In this document: positions 27,141 through 38,329 of the stretch, piece after piece
Position numbering within the stretch: position 1 is the first letter of the stretch
How the letters are laid out: every line of letters starts with the position of its first letter
Assembly (NCBI RefSeq): GCF_048544455.1
Contig: NC_133534.1
Span: forward strand, 225,212,292-225,276,291
DNA: 64,000 nt
Reading direction: 5' to 3'
From: Silene latifolia
Taxonomy: Eukaryota; Streptophyta; Magnoliopsida; Caryophyllales; Caryophyllaceae
The notes under the pieces: generated by a model
Databases searched by the model: none
The model's input: only the letters and a program-made list of their open reading frames with translations
Told to the model about the DNA's origin: nothing
Made by a program: the position numbers and the translations under genes

Positions 27141-28883
27141 TTGCTTGACCGTCCACCCATACCCACTTGCTCACTTTCTTTCTTCCAAATATTTACCATC
27201 ATTGCATATCCTCTCCTTTACTCCAACAATCACCATCATCTACTTTTTCAAACAATCTCCATCATCATGAACACATCCCATGCAAAAAACACCCGATCCT
27301 CAACCTGTCACCACCAAAACCGCCCCTTTCCTCACCAAACATCACCGTTAGCACCACATACTCCTCATTCCATGAATTGTCCTTCACCACAACCAAACCA
27401 AAACTCGCCCCTGTTTCGTAGTCGGGACGAATCGGTCTCCGAAGGAAAAAGACGCCGTCTTTTCAAGGGTAAAAATAAAGTTGTTGTTGATAATGGTGAA
27501 GCGATTGTAGAAGAACCCGAGGTGATAGTTCGGAATGGTATTACTCGTACTCTGCTTAAGGATGCTTCGAAAGCCGCGACAAAGGAAGGGTTGAATCGTG
27601 TTCGGCTTACTCATGATGAAAGCATCTTGGTTAATCGAGTTTTAAGGTATTCTATTCATGGTGGTCGGTTTTATCCGAAATCTTGGTTGGTTAGTGTACC
27701 CGCTCTTACTTTCTTTATTAATTTTCTTGATTTTCAAGGGTGGAGTCACATAAGTCAGTTTTCGGGTCCTATATACCCGGTTGAGGTGGTACAGTTCTTT
27801 GCTAGTGTGTCATTTAATAAAGGAGTGTTGCATGCGGTTGTTAATGGTGTCGATGTTACCGTCTCTGTTTCGGATTTTTGCTCTGCTTTTTCGGTTCCTA
27901 ATAAAGGGATTGAATTAAATCCGAGTCTTGAATGGTCTAATGTTGGAAGTGAAAAGGAGTTGTTAGTGAAGCAGTATTTTGAGGAGATGACGGAGGGTGT
28001 CAATATCGTGGTTCGACCTCTCTCGGCTAAGATCAAGTTCCTCTTAAATTTTTTGTGGAACACAATAGTGCCGAGGAGGGGAGGCCGTGATAAGGTGTCG
28101 AGTTATGAGGCAATTATGGTTTATTCTTGGTTGGAGGGACAGAAGGTAAATTTGGGTAGTGTTGTTTTGCACCGTATTCTTCAAACTGGTCTTACGGTGA
28201 CCAAGGACAAGTTGAGCACCACAATCGATTTGCCGTATGGTATGTGGATATCTCGTCTGTTGGAAATTAAGAGAGTGATAGGGCCTGACAGTTACGGTGT
28301 TAGTGCTCGGGATAGTATGTGTGATAAGTTGATCAAGCTAATGGGTCTTGTCGTTGATGGACCCGAGTTGCTTCTTGCAAAGGATGTTGAGAAAGCCCCG
28401 GTGGATTCGGGTTTAGGAGCTATTGAGTCGAAATTGGAGGGATTTATGAATGGTTTAATGGAGAAATTCGAGGAGCATTCGACTAGTTTAGCTACGGCAT
28501 TGTCACGGGTTGGACCATCTCGGTCTTTAGACTCGGGTTTGGATGCTAGTCGGGTGTACTCGTGGATGGAGGATGTGGACAAGAGATTAGCGGGTTTTGA
28601 GAGAGAGCTGAAGGCTATTCGTGGGGAAGTGTTCCCACACGGTGATCGTCTCACTTTCCTTACGAGTCAGGGTGGTGCTTTGGTGATGCACGGGAAGGCG
28701 ATGGCGGGAGATCAAGCTCTTACGTTGGAAGCTACAAAGGCTCTTTCCTTGAAGGTCCTTAATTTTGAAAGGAGCATTGGAACTCTTTCACAGTTGGTTA
28801 GGAGCTCTTTCGACCGTCTGGATGCTTTGGAGCACCGTACTAGACCCGACTACGTGAACCCGTATAAGACCCGCAACATTTGA
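27141..28883 (+). CDS. Env-position ORF of the Sirevirus-like element
   Basis: A 580-aa ORF lies between pol and the 3' LTR, where Sireviruses carry an extra gene often called env-like. The N-terminus has a hydrophobic stretch and then a Pro/Ser/His-rich segment. A basic patch (GKRRRLFKGKNK) follows, then a conserved-looking globular part (about residues 150-370, including WLVSVPALTFFINFL and PIYPVEVVQFFASVSF) that resembles the plant-transposon-protein domain linked to such elements. The C-terminal third is rich in heptad-like helices. Its function is not known; I see no clear fusion peptide, so envelope function is doubtful. Confidence 0.7.
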   Translation: MLDRPPIPTCSLSFFQIFTIIAYPLLYSNNHHHLLFQTISIIMNTSHAKNTRSSTCHHQNRPFPHQTSPLAPHTPHSMNCPSPQPNQNSPLFRSRDESVSEGKRRRLFKGKNKVVVDNGEAIVEEPEVIVRNGITRTLLKDASKAATKEGLNRVRLTHDESILVNRVLRYSIHGGRFYPKSWLVSVPALTFFINFLDFQGWSHISQFSGPIYPVEVVQFFASVSFNKGVLHAVVNGVDVTVSVSDFCSAFSVPNKGIELNPSLEWSNVGSEKELLVKQYFEEMTEGVNIVVRPLSAKIKFLLNFLWNTIVPRRGGRDKVSSYEAIMVYSWLEGQKVNLGSVVLHRILQTGLTVTKDKLSTTIDLPYGMWISRLLEIKRVIGPDSYGVSARDSMCDKLIKLMGLVVDGPELLLAKDVEKAPVDSGLGAIESKLEGFMNGLMEKFEEHSTSLATALSRVGPSRSLDSGLDASRVYSWMEDVDKRLAGFERELKAIRGEVFPHGDRLTFLTSQGGALVMHGKAMAGDQALTLEATKALSLKVLNFERSIGTLSQLVRSSFDRLDALEHRTRPDYVNPYKTRNI

Positions 28884-29204
28884 CTTCCTCTCGTCCTACC
28901 CTCATTAGCCCTTATCTTAATTAGCTTTTCTTTTATTTCATCTAATGGTGTGTTAATCAAACTTTAATTCGGCCCATTTTGGCATTACACTTGTGGTTAT
29001 GGCCCAAGTGTTCTATTAGACATGTGATCATTCGGCCCACTTTGGCTTTAGACATGTTTAATTCTTAGTTTGTATGTGGATTATCTTTTGGATGCTTCTA
29101 GTCTTGCATGTTATTTTATTTCCTATGGCGTTTTTATCTCTTGTTTCGTCTTCTATTATTCTAGTCATTTTTGATTTGTTCTTAACTTTTCGATGATGTC
29201 AAGA

Positions 29205-29412
29205 GGGGGAAAGAACGTCTATAGTAAGCATCTACCTAAGCTTGCTCCTTGTCAAGACCAATTGTCTCTTAAAGTTCTTAAGTTTCGATTTTTGAGTAAT
29301 TGTCTTGATCTTGCGTTAATCTTTATTATCAAGATAACGGTATTATATTGAGGGGGAACTTTTTCATTAGTCACAATTTTAGGAGACTTGCCATCATCAA
29401 AAAGAGGGAATT
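29205..29412 (+). promoter_or_regulatory. Repeated polypurine tracts before the 3' LTR
   Basis: Purine runs AAGAGGGGGAAAG (about 29202), TTGAGGGGGAACT (about 29348) and AAAAAGAGGGAA (about 29399) precede the 3' LTR. Multiple purine tracts at this position are a known Sirevirus hallmark. Confidence 0.75.
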
Positions 29413-31006
29413 TGTTGGACCATATAACTTATATGTTTATGTTTTGATGATGTCAAGGTGCTTTACATATTATATACTTGTTGCGTGTAATCGTTTGTTA
29501 AGTGTTTTAGCATTAACCTATTATGAGCAACAAAGAGGATTGTGACGATTACATGAGAAGTTCAAGTCCTTGTTCAAGATCACACAATTCAAAGATTCAT
29601 TCAAGTGTTATGTGAAGACGAAGTTCGTCTAGAAGATTAATCAAGCTTGGATGATGATGTAGCCTATACTCGAAGATCTCCTTGAAGATTAGAATAGTAT
29701 AGGTGATTATCTCGTAATGGTAATCAAAGAATGAGTTTCTTAATTAGTACAGTTATAGCTTTGCAGCTATAACATTACTAGTAAAAGAGCTCAATGTTAT
29801 AGCTCTTTTACTATAACATTGAAATGCTGAGTTTTTATACACGACTTTTAAATGGTTCGAAAATTGTTTTGCAATTTCTTAAAGTTTATTTTATGTGTTT
29901 TAATGAAAGTATTTATTTTATAAAGCCCGGTTTAGTAAGGAGTCCGGTTATATTGTTAGCGTTAATTGATGGTTATTGGATCGACTTATGAGTTGGACTT
30001 TACTATCAATTAGGGTTTCCATCTAGCCTCTCCTAAAACCTAAATTCTAATTATATACTAAGATTAGGGTTTGCATGGTTCACGAGCCTATGAGCCGTGT
30101 TGTGCCGTGTTGCCTATGAGATATTAGGTAAAGATTTTATTCTATAATAATATCTTTACATATCTTATATCTTAGTTAATATATTTGTTTATGGTAAAAG
30201 ATATTCTTGTTTTAGGAAATCTTATCATAATCTTAGAATTTATAGTAAAGATAATATTTGGAAAGATTATATTCTATCTTTTAGAATATTCTTTATTATC
30301 TTTTATGGCTTTTAGGTAAGAGATAATAAGAAGATATAATTGGTAATTATATCTTATTATTTCGGCTATTAGGGTTTCTATGAAACCGTGTAGCTTTCCT
30401 CTTCCTTGCCTATAAATACTTTGTTATTTACAACATCTAAAATAGAGACCTTAAGCATAAAATTGTTTTCATATTTTAAAGAGCAAACCGTGTGTTTTTA
30501 ACGAAAACCGATTTGCATATTTTGAAAGGTCGTGTATTACAAAACTCGCATACTTGTTCTTTATTTATCGTTATAAGATAATAGTGCTTAGTTGATTTCT
30601 TAACTTGTTCATTAACGTGAACCATTGTTAGAATCATTAGTGCTTTCTTATTAGCGTAAGTTAGTCACTCGAGTATTTAACGGTACTCATTGAGTTACAG
30701 CTAGAGTTAGTTGTACGAGTTGGGTTAGTAAATTTGTAATCCGTAGAAAGGTACTAAATTTATTAATCGAGAATAGTGGACGTAGGTTTCGACTTGTGAA
30801 ACTGAACCACTTCAAAAATCCGCGTGTCTCTTCTTGTTTCGTTCTTTCGTTTACTTTGCTTCCAATCATTAGTTGATTAGTTAAAGTTTAATCAATAAAC
30901 TTTAAATAATCAATTACATTAGCTTAATCGAAAAAGCTTTCAAAAAGTTTTAAATCCTCAATTCCCCCCCCCCCCTCTTGAGTATTTTGGATCAATAGAC
31001 TCTTCA
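29413..31006 (+). repeat. 3' LTR of the Sirevirus-like element
   Basis: It starts TGTTGGACCATATAACTT and ends ATAGACTCTTCA, nearly identical to the 5' LTR. The same palindromes and a slightly different poly-C tract are present. Confidence 0.95.
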
Positions 31007-31224
31007 GATATTATGTGTAATCTAACAAAATTCGAGGGTACCATAAAAAATGTTCGTTATAATATTGACCATTTTATCGATCTTTCTCACACCTAAAAAA
31101 ATGTTACAACTTTAAAAATTTAACATTTAATTCAAGATTATGTTTAAAATCTCTTATATAATAAGTATACTTTGAGAGATTCAATATATTTGGGGTGATA
31201 CCTAAGTTTCAAGGATAAATCCTA

Positions 31225-34200
31225 TTTATAAACATGGGATCACCCCACCTTATGATAATCTTATGATCTAATTATATTATTTAAACGTAGTATATTTACC
31301 ACACCTACATTATTTTTCAATGTGGGACATATAAAATCTATAGGTAGAAAATATAATGATATAAACTTTTAAGAGCTCTCCAAGACAATACTTAAGAGAC
31401 TCAAAAGATTTTGGGTTGATGCCTAAGTTCCAAGTATGCCTCCTATTTATAATTATAGAATAACTCACCTTATACTAATCTTTCGATGTGGGACAATTCT
31501 ACTATTTATATGTACTATATTCATCACACCTACTTATTTTCCAATGTGGGACAAAACATACTAAAAAGTACACAATTTTACATATTAAGAACTACACCAT
31601 CTTTAATATGTCCAAATAATATGAAATTTATACTCTAATGATAGCATTTTTTACCACAAAGCTAATTATATTATTTTCATAATTTTTTTAACGATATTTT
31701 TTTGACAAATGAAATGTAAAAGTTTGATATAAAAATTGGAAATATCACTTGAATATTATTTAGGAAATATACATATTATAATAATTAAAATATTCTCTAC
31801 TTTATTTTTACATCAAAAATTATACTTTCCTAAATTTATTTTTGATGATGTGGACGCTCTCAAATCGCTCGAAAAAACTCTCTTTTATATATATATATAT
31901 ATATATAGATTGATTGATTGATTTTATTTTAAGGAAATTGACCATCTTAATTAATTATTTTATTTTAAGAAAATTGACCATCTTAATTAATTATTTTATT
32001 TTAAGAAAATTGACCATATTAATTAATTATTTTGTTTTAAGGAAATTGACCATGTTTTAGTCTCTTACAAATGTTTAGGAAAATTATCAAGCTTTTATAT
32101 AATTTAATTTTAACCCAAAATATATAATACTAGTTTGAATGCCCGTGCGTTGCAACGGGGTAATAAACTTATTTATAATGCAAAAAAAAAAAAACGTTAT
32201 AAGGTTTAATGTTTACATTCTATGTCTAATGATTGGTTTACATATTATTAAAATATCTCTTTAAAAAAAAAATAAAAGATTAATATATACGTGGGTTAAC
32301 TCTTATTTATAATCATATAATCACCCTACCTTATACTAATGTTTCGATGTGGGACAATTCTATTATTTATATGTAATATATTCACCAAACTTGGATTATT
32401 TTTCTGATGTGGGACAATTCTACTATTTATACATAATACATATTCATCAAACCTGCATTATTTTTCAATGTAGGACAAATAACATACTCAGAATTACACT
32501 ATCTTTTTTCCACTTAGTTCGACATCCAACCAGATCCCGAATACCGAATACGGACAATTGCTACTCATTATATCTAATAGTTATATTTAAATTTAATAAT
32601 ATCATCAAGTACTCTCCATTAATATTTGTACGTTGTTTTTCTTCAAAAAAAAAAAATTCATGATTGAGATACGGAAATTTTCCGTAGTACCCCTTAATTT
32701 TGTCAGATTTTCCATGTTACCCCTACTTTTAAGAATCTGTCTACGGTACCCTTGAGGTTCCATTTTTTTGCCCTTGGTACCCCCTAATGTAAAAGTTATT
32801 AAATGGACGTTAAGTTTGATGGTGTGACAATAAAATAACAATTAAAAATAATTCCCCCTTTATTGTTTTATTGGTACGAATATCTCTCTCTTTTAAATGA
32901 AAATATAATTAACTATATCATTATAATATTAGAAATTTCTCATGGTAACTTTGAACTTTGATAGATTACACATGGTACCCTTAATTTTAAGTTTCTACAA
33001 ATGGTACCCTTGTGTTCACCTTTTTCTTTCTCAGGATACCATTTGACAGCTTCCGTCATAAGCCCATTACTCTTATGACTTGGGGACGCCTTTTTCTTTG
33101 GTTATCCATAACACAAACACTTCATTATCTAATTCCTAAATCCATATTTTATTTAATAAACTAACATTTAATACCTAAATAACAAAACACAAATAGCATA
33201 ACATGCTCAATTACTCATCTAGTTACTCATAGGAGTAATAGCATTATGAAAAAAAAAAAGTAAACACAAGGGTATTATATGTAGAAACTTAAAATTAGAG
33301 GTATTATGTGTAATCTACCAAAATTCGAGGGTATCATGAAAATTTTCCGTTATAATACTGACCATTTTATCGCTCTTTCTCCCACCTAAAAAAATGTTAC
33401 AACTTTAAAAATTTAACATTTAATTCAAGATTATGTTTAAAGTCTCTTATATAATAAGTATACTTTGAGAGATTAATATATTTGGGGTGATACCTAAGTT
33501 CTAAAGATAAATCCTATTTATAATCATGGGATCACCTCAACTTATGATAATCTTCTGATGTGGGACAATTCACCTATATATACGTAGTATATATTTATCA
33601 CACCTACATTCTTTTTCAATGTGAGACGAATAACATATTTAAAAGTATACCATATTTTTTGAACCTAATTCGACATCCAACCCGATTTAATAATAAGTAA
33701 ATACTATAATATCTATTAATATTCATACATTTGTTTTCTATTTTTTTTATCATAATAAAAATATGTGCAAATGATATGAACCTATACTCTAATGATAAGA
33801 ATTTTGTTAACACAATTCTAATTATATTATTTAAACGTAGTTTATTTACCACACCTACATTATTTTTTAAATGTGTGACATATAAAATCAATAGGTAAAC
33901 AATATAATGATATAAACTTTTAAGAGCACTCCAAGACAGTACTTAAGATACTCAAATGATTTTGGGTTGATGCCTAAGTTTCAAGGACGCCTTTTATTTA
34001 TAATCATGGAATCACCCACCTTATGTTATATTTCGATGTGGAAAAATTCTATTTTTTATATGTAGTATATTTGTCACACCTATATTATTTTTCAATGTGG
34101 GACATATAACATACTATGAAATACACCATCTTTAATATGTACAAATTATATGAAATCTATACATACTCTAATGATGGCATTTCTTACCATGAATCTAATA

Positions 34201-34660
34201 ATATTATTTTCATAATTTTTTTACCGACATTATTTCTTTTGTTTTGTACTCTGTCAGGAGACTACCATTAGTAAAACCTTTAGTTTTGTATTTTTTTATT
34301 TTCTTGCTCATGTTCTTAACTCTTTCCCGGGTAGTTCCCAACAATTTCCACTTTATTTTTTATATCATATCGTAGATAATGATTGCAAATCTTAAGAGCT
34401 CTTTAAAACAATATTTATGAGACTCAAATTTTTTTGGGTGGATCATAAGTTCCAAATATGTCTCCTATTTATAATCATAGGATCACATCACCTTGAACTA
34501 ATCTTTCGATGTGGAACAATTCTACTATTTATATGTAGCATATTCACCGCACCTACGTTATTTTCCAATATGGGACAAAACATACTAAAAAGTACACAAT
34601 TTTACGTATTAAGAAGTACACCATCTTTAATATGTGCAAAGAATATGAAATCTATACTCT
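31225..34660. repeat. Recurring CAATGTGGGACA blocks in Helitrons A and B
   Basis: A block of a few hundred bases recurs at about 31225, 31420, 32330, 33480, 33960 and 34440 (and near 18400). It has the order ...CCTATTTATAATCATGGGAT..., CACCTTATGATAATCTTTCG, ATGTGGGACAATTCTACTAT, and ...TTTTTCAATGTGGGACATA. The copies are diverged and spaced irregularly. Confidence 0.7.
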
Positions 34661-35639
34661 AATGATAGCATTTTTTACCACAAAGCTAATTATATTATTT
34701 TCACAATATTTTTAACGATATTTTTTTGCCAAATGAAATGTAAAAGGTTGATATTAAAATTGGAAATATCACTTGAATATAATTTAGGAAATATACATAT
34801 TATAATAATTAAAAGATTCTCCACTTTATTTTTTACATTATAAATTATACTTTCCTAAATTAATTTTTGATGATGTGGACGCTCTCAGATCGCTCGAAAA
34901 AACTCTCTTTTATATATATACTAGATTTAATGCCCGTGCGATGCACGGGCCTATTTGTAGTGATCTATCGTGTATGGTATAATATTGTAATTAAGAGTTG
35001 GTAACGTGTTACATCTAGTAATTCTTTAAACCATCTTTAATGTGAATTGTAGTAAAATCTTATCGTAGGACTTGAATATTATGAAAAATATTTTTTGTAT
35101 ATTAAGCACTTCATATATTCCAATCGGGTTGTCTAAATAGCTTGAAAATTCAACTCCTAAAAAAGAAATAAAAAATTAATTTCTTAAGAAACACGTTTAT
35201 TGTTAACATGCCTTGTAATATATGATAAGGTGAAATATATGCTAAACTATTACTCTGCACAAAATTTTCATATAAAAACGTTACACATATTATAAAAACA
35301 TTACACATATAAAAACGTTACACATACTCTGCACAAATTTGTCATTGTAATTTATTTATTTATTTTGATAAAGAAAGAAAAGTACTCTATCATTGAATTG
35401 TAATGAATTTTACTATCCTTTTAGAGTTTGTGTTAGTATGAAACTGTTTGTAAGAGTGAGGCATGGAGAGAGATGGGAGTTAGTAAGAGTCGTTTGCTTC
35501 TTTCGAAAATCAACTCCCATCAACAACAACATCCACACTGACTTGCTTCTTTCTCTGTCTCTGATGCTAATTCTATTTCCAATTATGGAAACAAACAACA
35601 ACAATATTTTGTTGGGAAAAAATAAAGTAAATATAAACT

Positions 35640-35665
35640 ATTAACTGGGACGAAGGGAGTACTTA
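35640..35665. repeat. Stowaway-like MITE end fragment
   Basis: TGGGACGAAGGGAGTACTTA resembles one terminus of a Stowaway MITE. I could not find a convincing partner terminus. Confidence 0.3.
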
Positions 35666-35779
35666 TTTATCACGTTTTCTTATAAAAAAACGTCTCAGAT
35701 AAGAAGTTAGTCAAATAAAGTTCATTTGTCAAAACGAAGAAAATGTAACACAACAATTCCACGATTGTTACATGTTGAA

Positions 35780-37133
35780 TACTGGAAAGTTGCCTTTAGC
35801 AAAAATAAAATTACCCCATAAAAACATTTATTCAATACGGAGTGCAAAATAAAATAAAAAAACATCTGGATCTTAGTGTCAAAAAGAACTATTTCCTTTG
35901 TTATTGATGGTTGCAACTTTGATTGCTAAGGCACTAAGCAAAGAATAATTGTCTATCGCAAACACCTGTAAACAAAACCTGGTCAATTAGATATTTTAAA
36001 TATATTACAAAGCTTACAATAAACAAAAGTACAATATAAGATGCGAGACACCAAGAAAGGAGATACGACAATGAGGTAAAAGGAATGAGAAAAGTATGTA
36101 ATTGTGCTAAAAAAAAAAAAGCAAAACAAAGAACAATTAATATCAAGTGTATGAGCTAATAAAAAAAATTTACGTGAAAACAATGAAGAATAGTTGAATG
36201 GTGAACCAAGTGCATTAAAGTATACATATAGCATTGGAGTCATAGGTACATACAATAAGATCGTCTAGAAGATCGTTATATTAGTTTTTTTCAAAAAAAA
36301 AAAAAAAAGAAGATCGTTATATTAGTTATATTAGACGTCTTTAAAGTAACCGATGGTCATTATCGTATAATCCTTTTTCCCCTGGCTTCATGTATGAGAT
36401 TCTCCGACCCAAATATCGTTTAAGATGGTGGAAAAATTAGTCTTGTAAATAAACTTTAGTAAATTACGAATACGAAAAACATGCGTACCTCTTGTAATGC
36501 CAAAATTTCTAAAGTATTGACTATACTGCACAGCACAAAAAGAAAAAAAAAACAAATCAGAATCATAGGGTAGCAAGTAAGATCGTAAGATCAATCTTAA
36601 TTTGCGTTCTCAAGAAAAAAAATGGATCTTAAGTAACTCATATTCATGGGTAATAATGAACACCAATTATAGCCGTTAGAGATTAACCTAGCCTATCTGA
36701 CTCTCTTTATGCAAAATAGTAGTCTGTTCAGCCGTCTTCTGCTTCGACCAAGCAAGAGGATTCCTTAGATGATGGAAGAATGGTCTAGGAAATTATCCTG
36801 CACACTCAAACAATCGAGGCTATCAAGAGTTTGACCCCACGTTGACTCGAACCAGCTCGGATTTAAACTCCAAAAAGGGATTGACTCAACCTCTGCATCG
36901 GTTAATAATCCTAGATCCGACTACACATCAAAAGAGTAATGTCATTTGAATTAATTGGCGTATATATACAATCTCATGTACCGAGTAATAACTGGTCACT
37001 GATGTATGATGCCAATAAATAACAAAATAAATATGTAAACCTTAAAGTTTAGAAATACCTCTTGAGTCATAGACTAATAGTTGATACATAATTCCAAAGC
37101 TATCATCACCGTATAAAACTATCATTGAACCTG
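35780..37133 (-). pseudogene. Captured host-gene exons in Helitron C
   Basis: On the minus strand several short coding blocks are bounded by good splice signals. At about 37133-37062, TTTGCAG precedes text reading GSMIVLYGDDSFGIMYQLLV and is followed by GTATTT. At about 36885-36755 lies EVESIPFWSLNPSWFESTWG and more. At about 36533-36490, GTGCAG precedes YSQYFRNFGITR, followed by GTACGC. At about 35960, TTTACAG precedes VFAIDNYSLLSALAIKVAT, ending at a stop. I do not recognise the parent gene. Retained introns and the lack of a single continuous product suggest a captured fragment rather than a working gene. Confidence 0.4.
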
Positions 37134-37377
37134 CAAATAATATACGGTGATTAAATTCAAGTAACGATGAATCAAATGAAAAACACATTCAAACACATCA
37201 AAGTATAACACACACAAATTCATAATAACTATCACTACAAATAAAGTAATACGGGTAGTACATTCATCTATGTTTTAAGAAAAAGCGATAGAAAAATAGT
37301 AAAAATACGCAGGACAAAGTAACGATATTGTGGCATATTGGCTGACAATTTGGAAAGGGGGCATATAAATACACAAA

Positions 37378-37411
37378 CTAGTTTCGGGACCCGTGGAAAT
37401 CACGGGTTTTT
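37378..37411 (-). terminator. 3' hairpin and CTAG end of the 17-kb Helitron
   Basis: On the minus strand, CCCGTG ATTTC CACGGG is followed 8 bases later by CTAG, then the target T. This is the expected rolling-circle terminator. Confidence 0.9.
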
Positions 37412-37837
37412 TTGTTAATAGTGTCTCGTTTTGTTTCGCGTTCATTTCAGATTTGTTTTGAGTTGTTTGTGTTGTGGTATTTATGTATTCGGGTTCATAT
37501 CGGTGCGGTGTACACGGTTTCATGACGGTATTACTTTATTAATTTTTTGAAAAAGGAGAAATTAGGAGTAAATATTAGCAAATCAAATAGTTGGTTCACA
37601 CGATACACCCCCACACCGCCTTATCATCTTTTTTCATTGTAGATCCCCAATTTCTCGTTCATTTTGAAATCATCAGATCTTCATTTTAGAATCCCAGTAC
37701 GTGTGATTTTCGCCAAACAAAATTATCAACCGCCTATTCGTTATAGTTGGTGGCGAATATCATTGAGTTTTTGTAGAAATTGGGGAAATTAGGTCTAGGT
37801 CAACATGTTTTTTGATTCGAATTTGGGGGGTGCAGGT

Positions 37838-38180
37838 TTGGCAGAACTCGATGAATCATCAGCAATTGAATCCTTTGGGAATCGTAGTTCCGACAGTGGA
37901 GAGATACGCGGCCGAGGTTGCAAAACGACTCCTGTTAGCGACGGGGGCGATGATGGAAAGCATGTATGTTTTTAGTAAGGCGACATACAAAAGAGATCAG
38001 CATAAGGTCTACATCTCAATTTTTTCGGATTTGAGTTGCTGTAGTCCAATTCTTTGAAGAATCAGTTCGGAATGAAAGTTCAGTGACACGTAGTTTCGGC
38101 TGTGGTGCAGGACATGTCGGAGAATGCAAAAGAGGCCCGGTTAGTGGACCAGTCTATGATGAACAGCATGCATGATGTTA
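37838..38180 (+). pseudogene. Possible captured fragment next to the Helitron 3' end
   Basis: After an acceptor-like GGGTGCAG, the plus strand reads GLAELDESSAIESFGNRSSD and on to GCKTTPVSDGGDDGKH before a stop. About 200 bases on, a similar block reads GECKRGPVSGPVYDEQH after GTGCAG. The two resemble diverged copies of one exon. I do not recognise the family. Confidence 0.25.
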
Positions 38181-38329
38181 CTAAGGCAAGAAACAAATTA
38201 AATTAGGTATTAAACTTATTGATGTTTTTGGTGATCTAGGTTTGTAAGACACGATCTTGTTGTTATGTTTGTTCCATTTGCGTTTATCCTTGTTTTCTTA
38301 GTTGCGGCAAATCTCGTTTCTTGTTTATC

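Larger units (their letters stand above)
19331..31006 (+). mobile_element. Copia LTR retrotransposon, Sirevirus (SIRE/Maximus)-like
   Basis: This 11.7-kb element is flanked by the 5-bp repeat GATAT (19326-19330 and 31007-31011). Its two LTRs of about 1.6 kb differ at only three substitutions seen by eye plus a poly-C length change, so it is very young: roughly 0.07-0.14 million years at commonly assumed plant rates. Parts in order are 5' LTR, Met-tRNA primer site, gag, pol (protease, integrase, reverse transcriptase, RNase H), a downstream env-position ORF, a purine-rich region with repeated GAGGGGGAA motifs, and 3' LTR. Long LTRs, an extended gag, an extra 3' ORF and multiple purine tracts mark the Sirevirus lineage. 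It is structurally complete, but its coding region has about four interruptions, so this copy is a recent fossil. Confidence 0.93.
18185..31909 (-). mobile_element. Helitron A (non-autonomous), split by a Copia element
   Basis: Read in reverse, the 3' end is CTAG at 18185-18188 after a hairpin with CCCGT/ACGGG arms around TGCAACGC. The 5' end is TCTATATATATA... followed by AAAAGAGAGTTTTTTCGAGC, ending at 31909. It lies between A (18184) and T (31910), with an exact empty site in duplication unit 1. Without the Copia insert it is about 2.05 kb (18185-19330 and 31007-31909). It is AT-rich, with recurring CAATGTGGGACAA-type blocks and TACCCC-rich lines, and encodes no protein that I can see. Confidence 0.85.
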
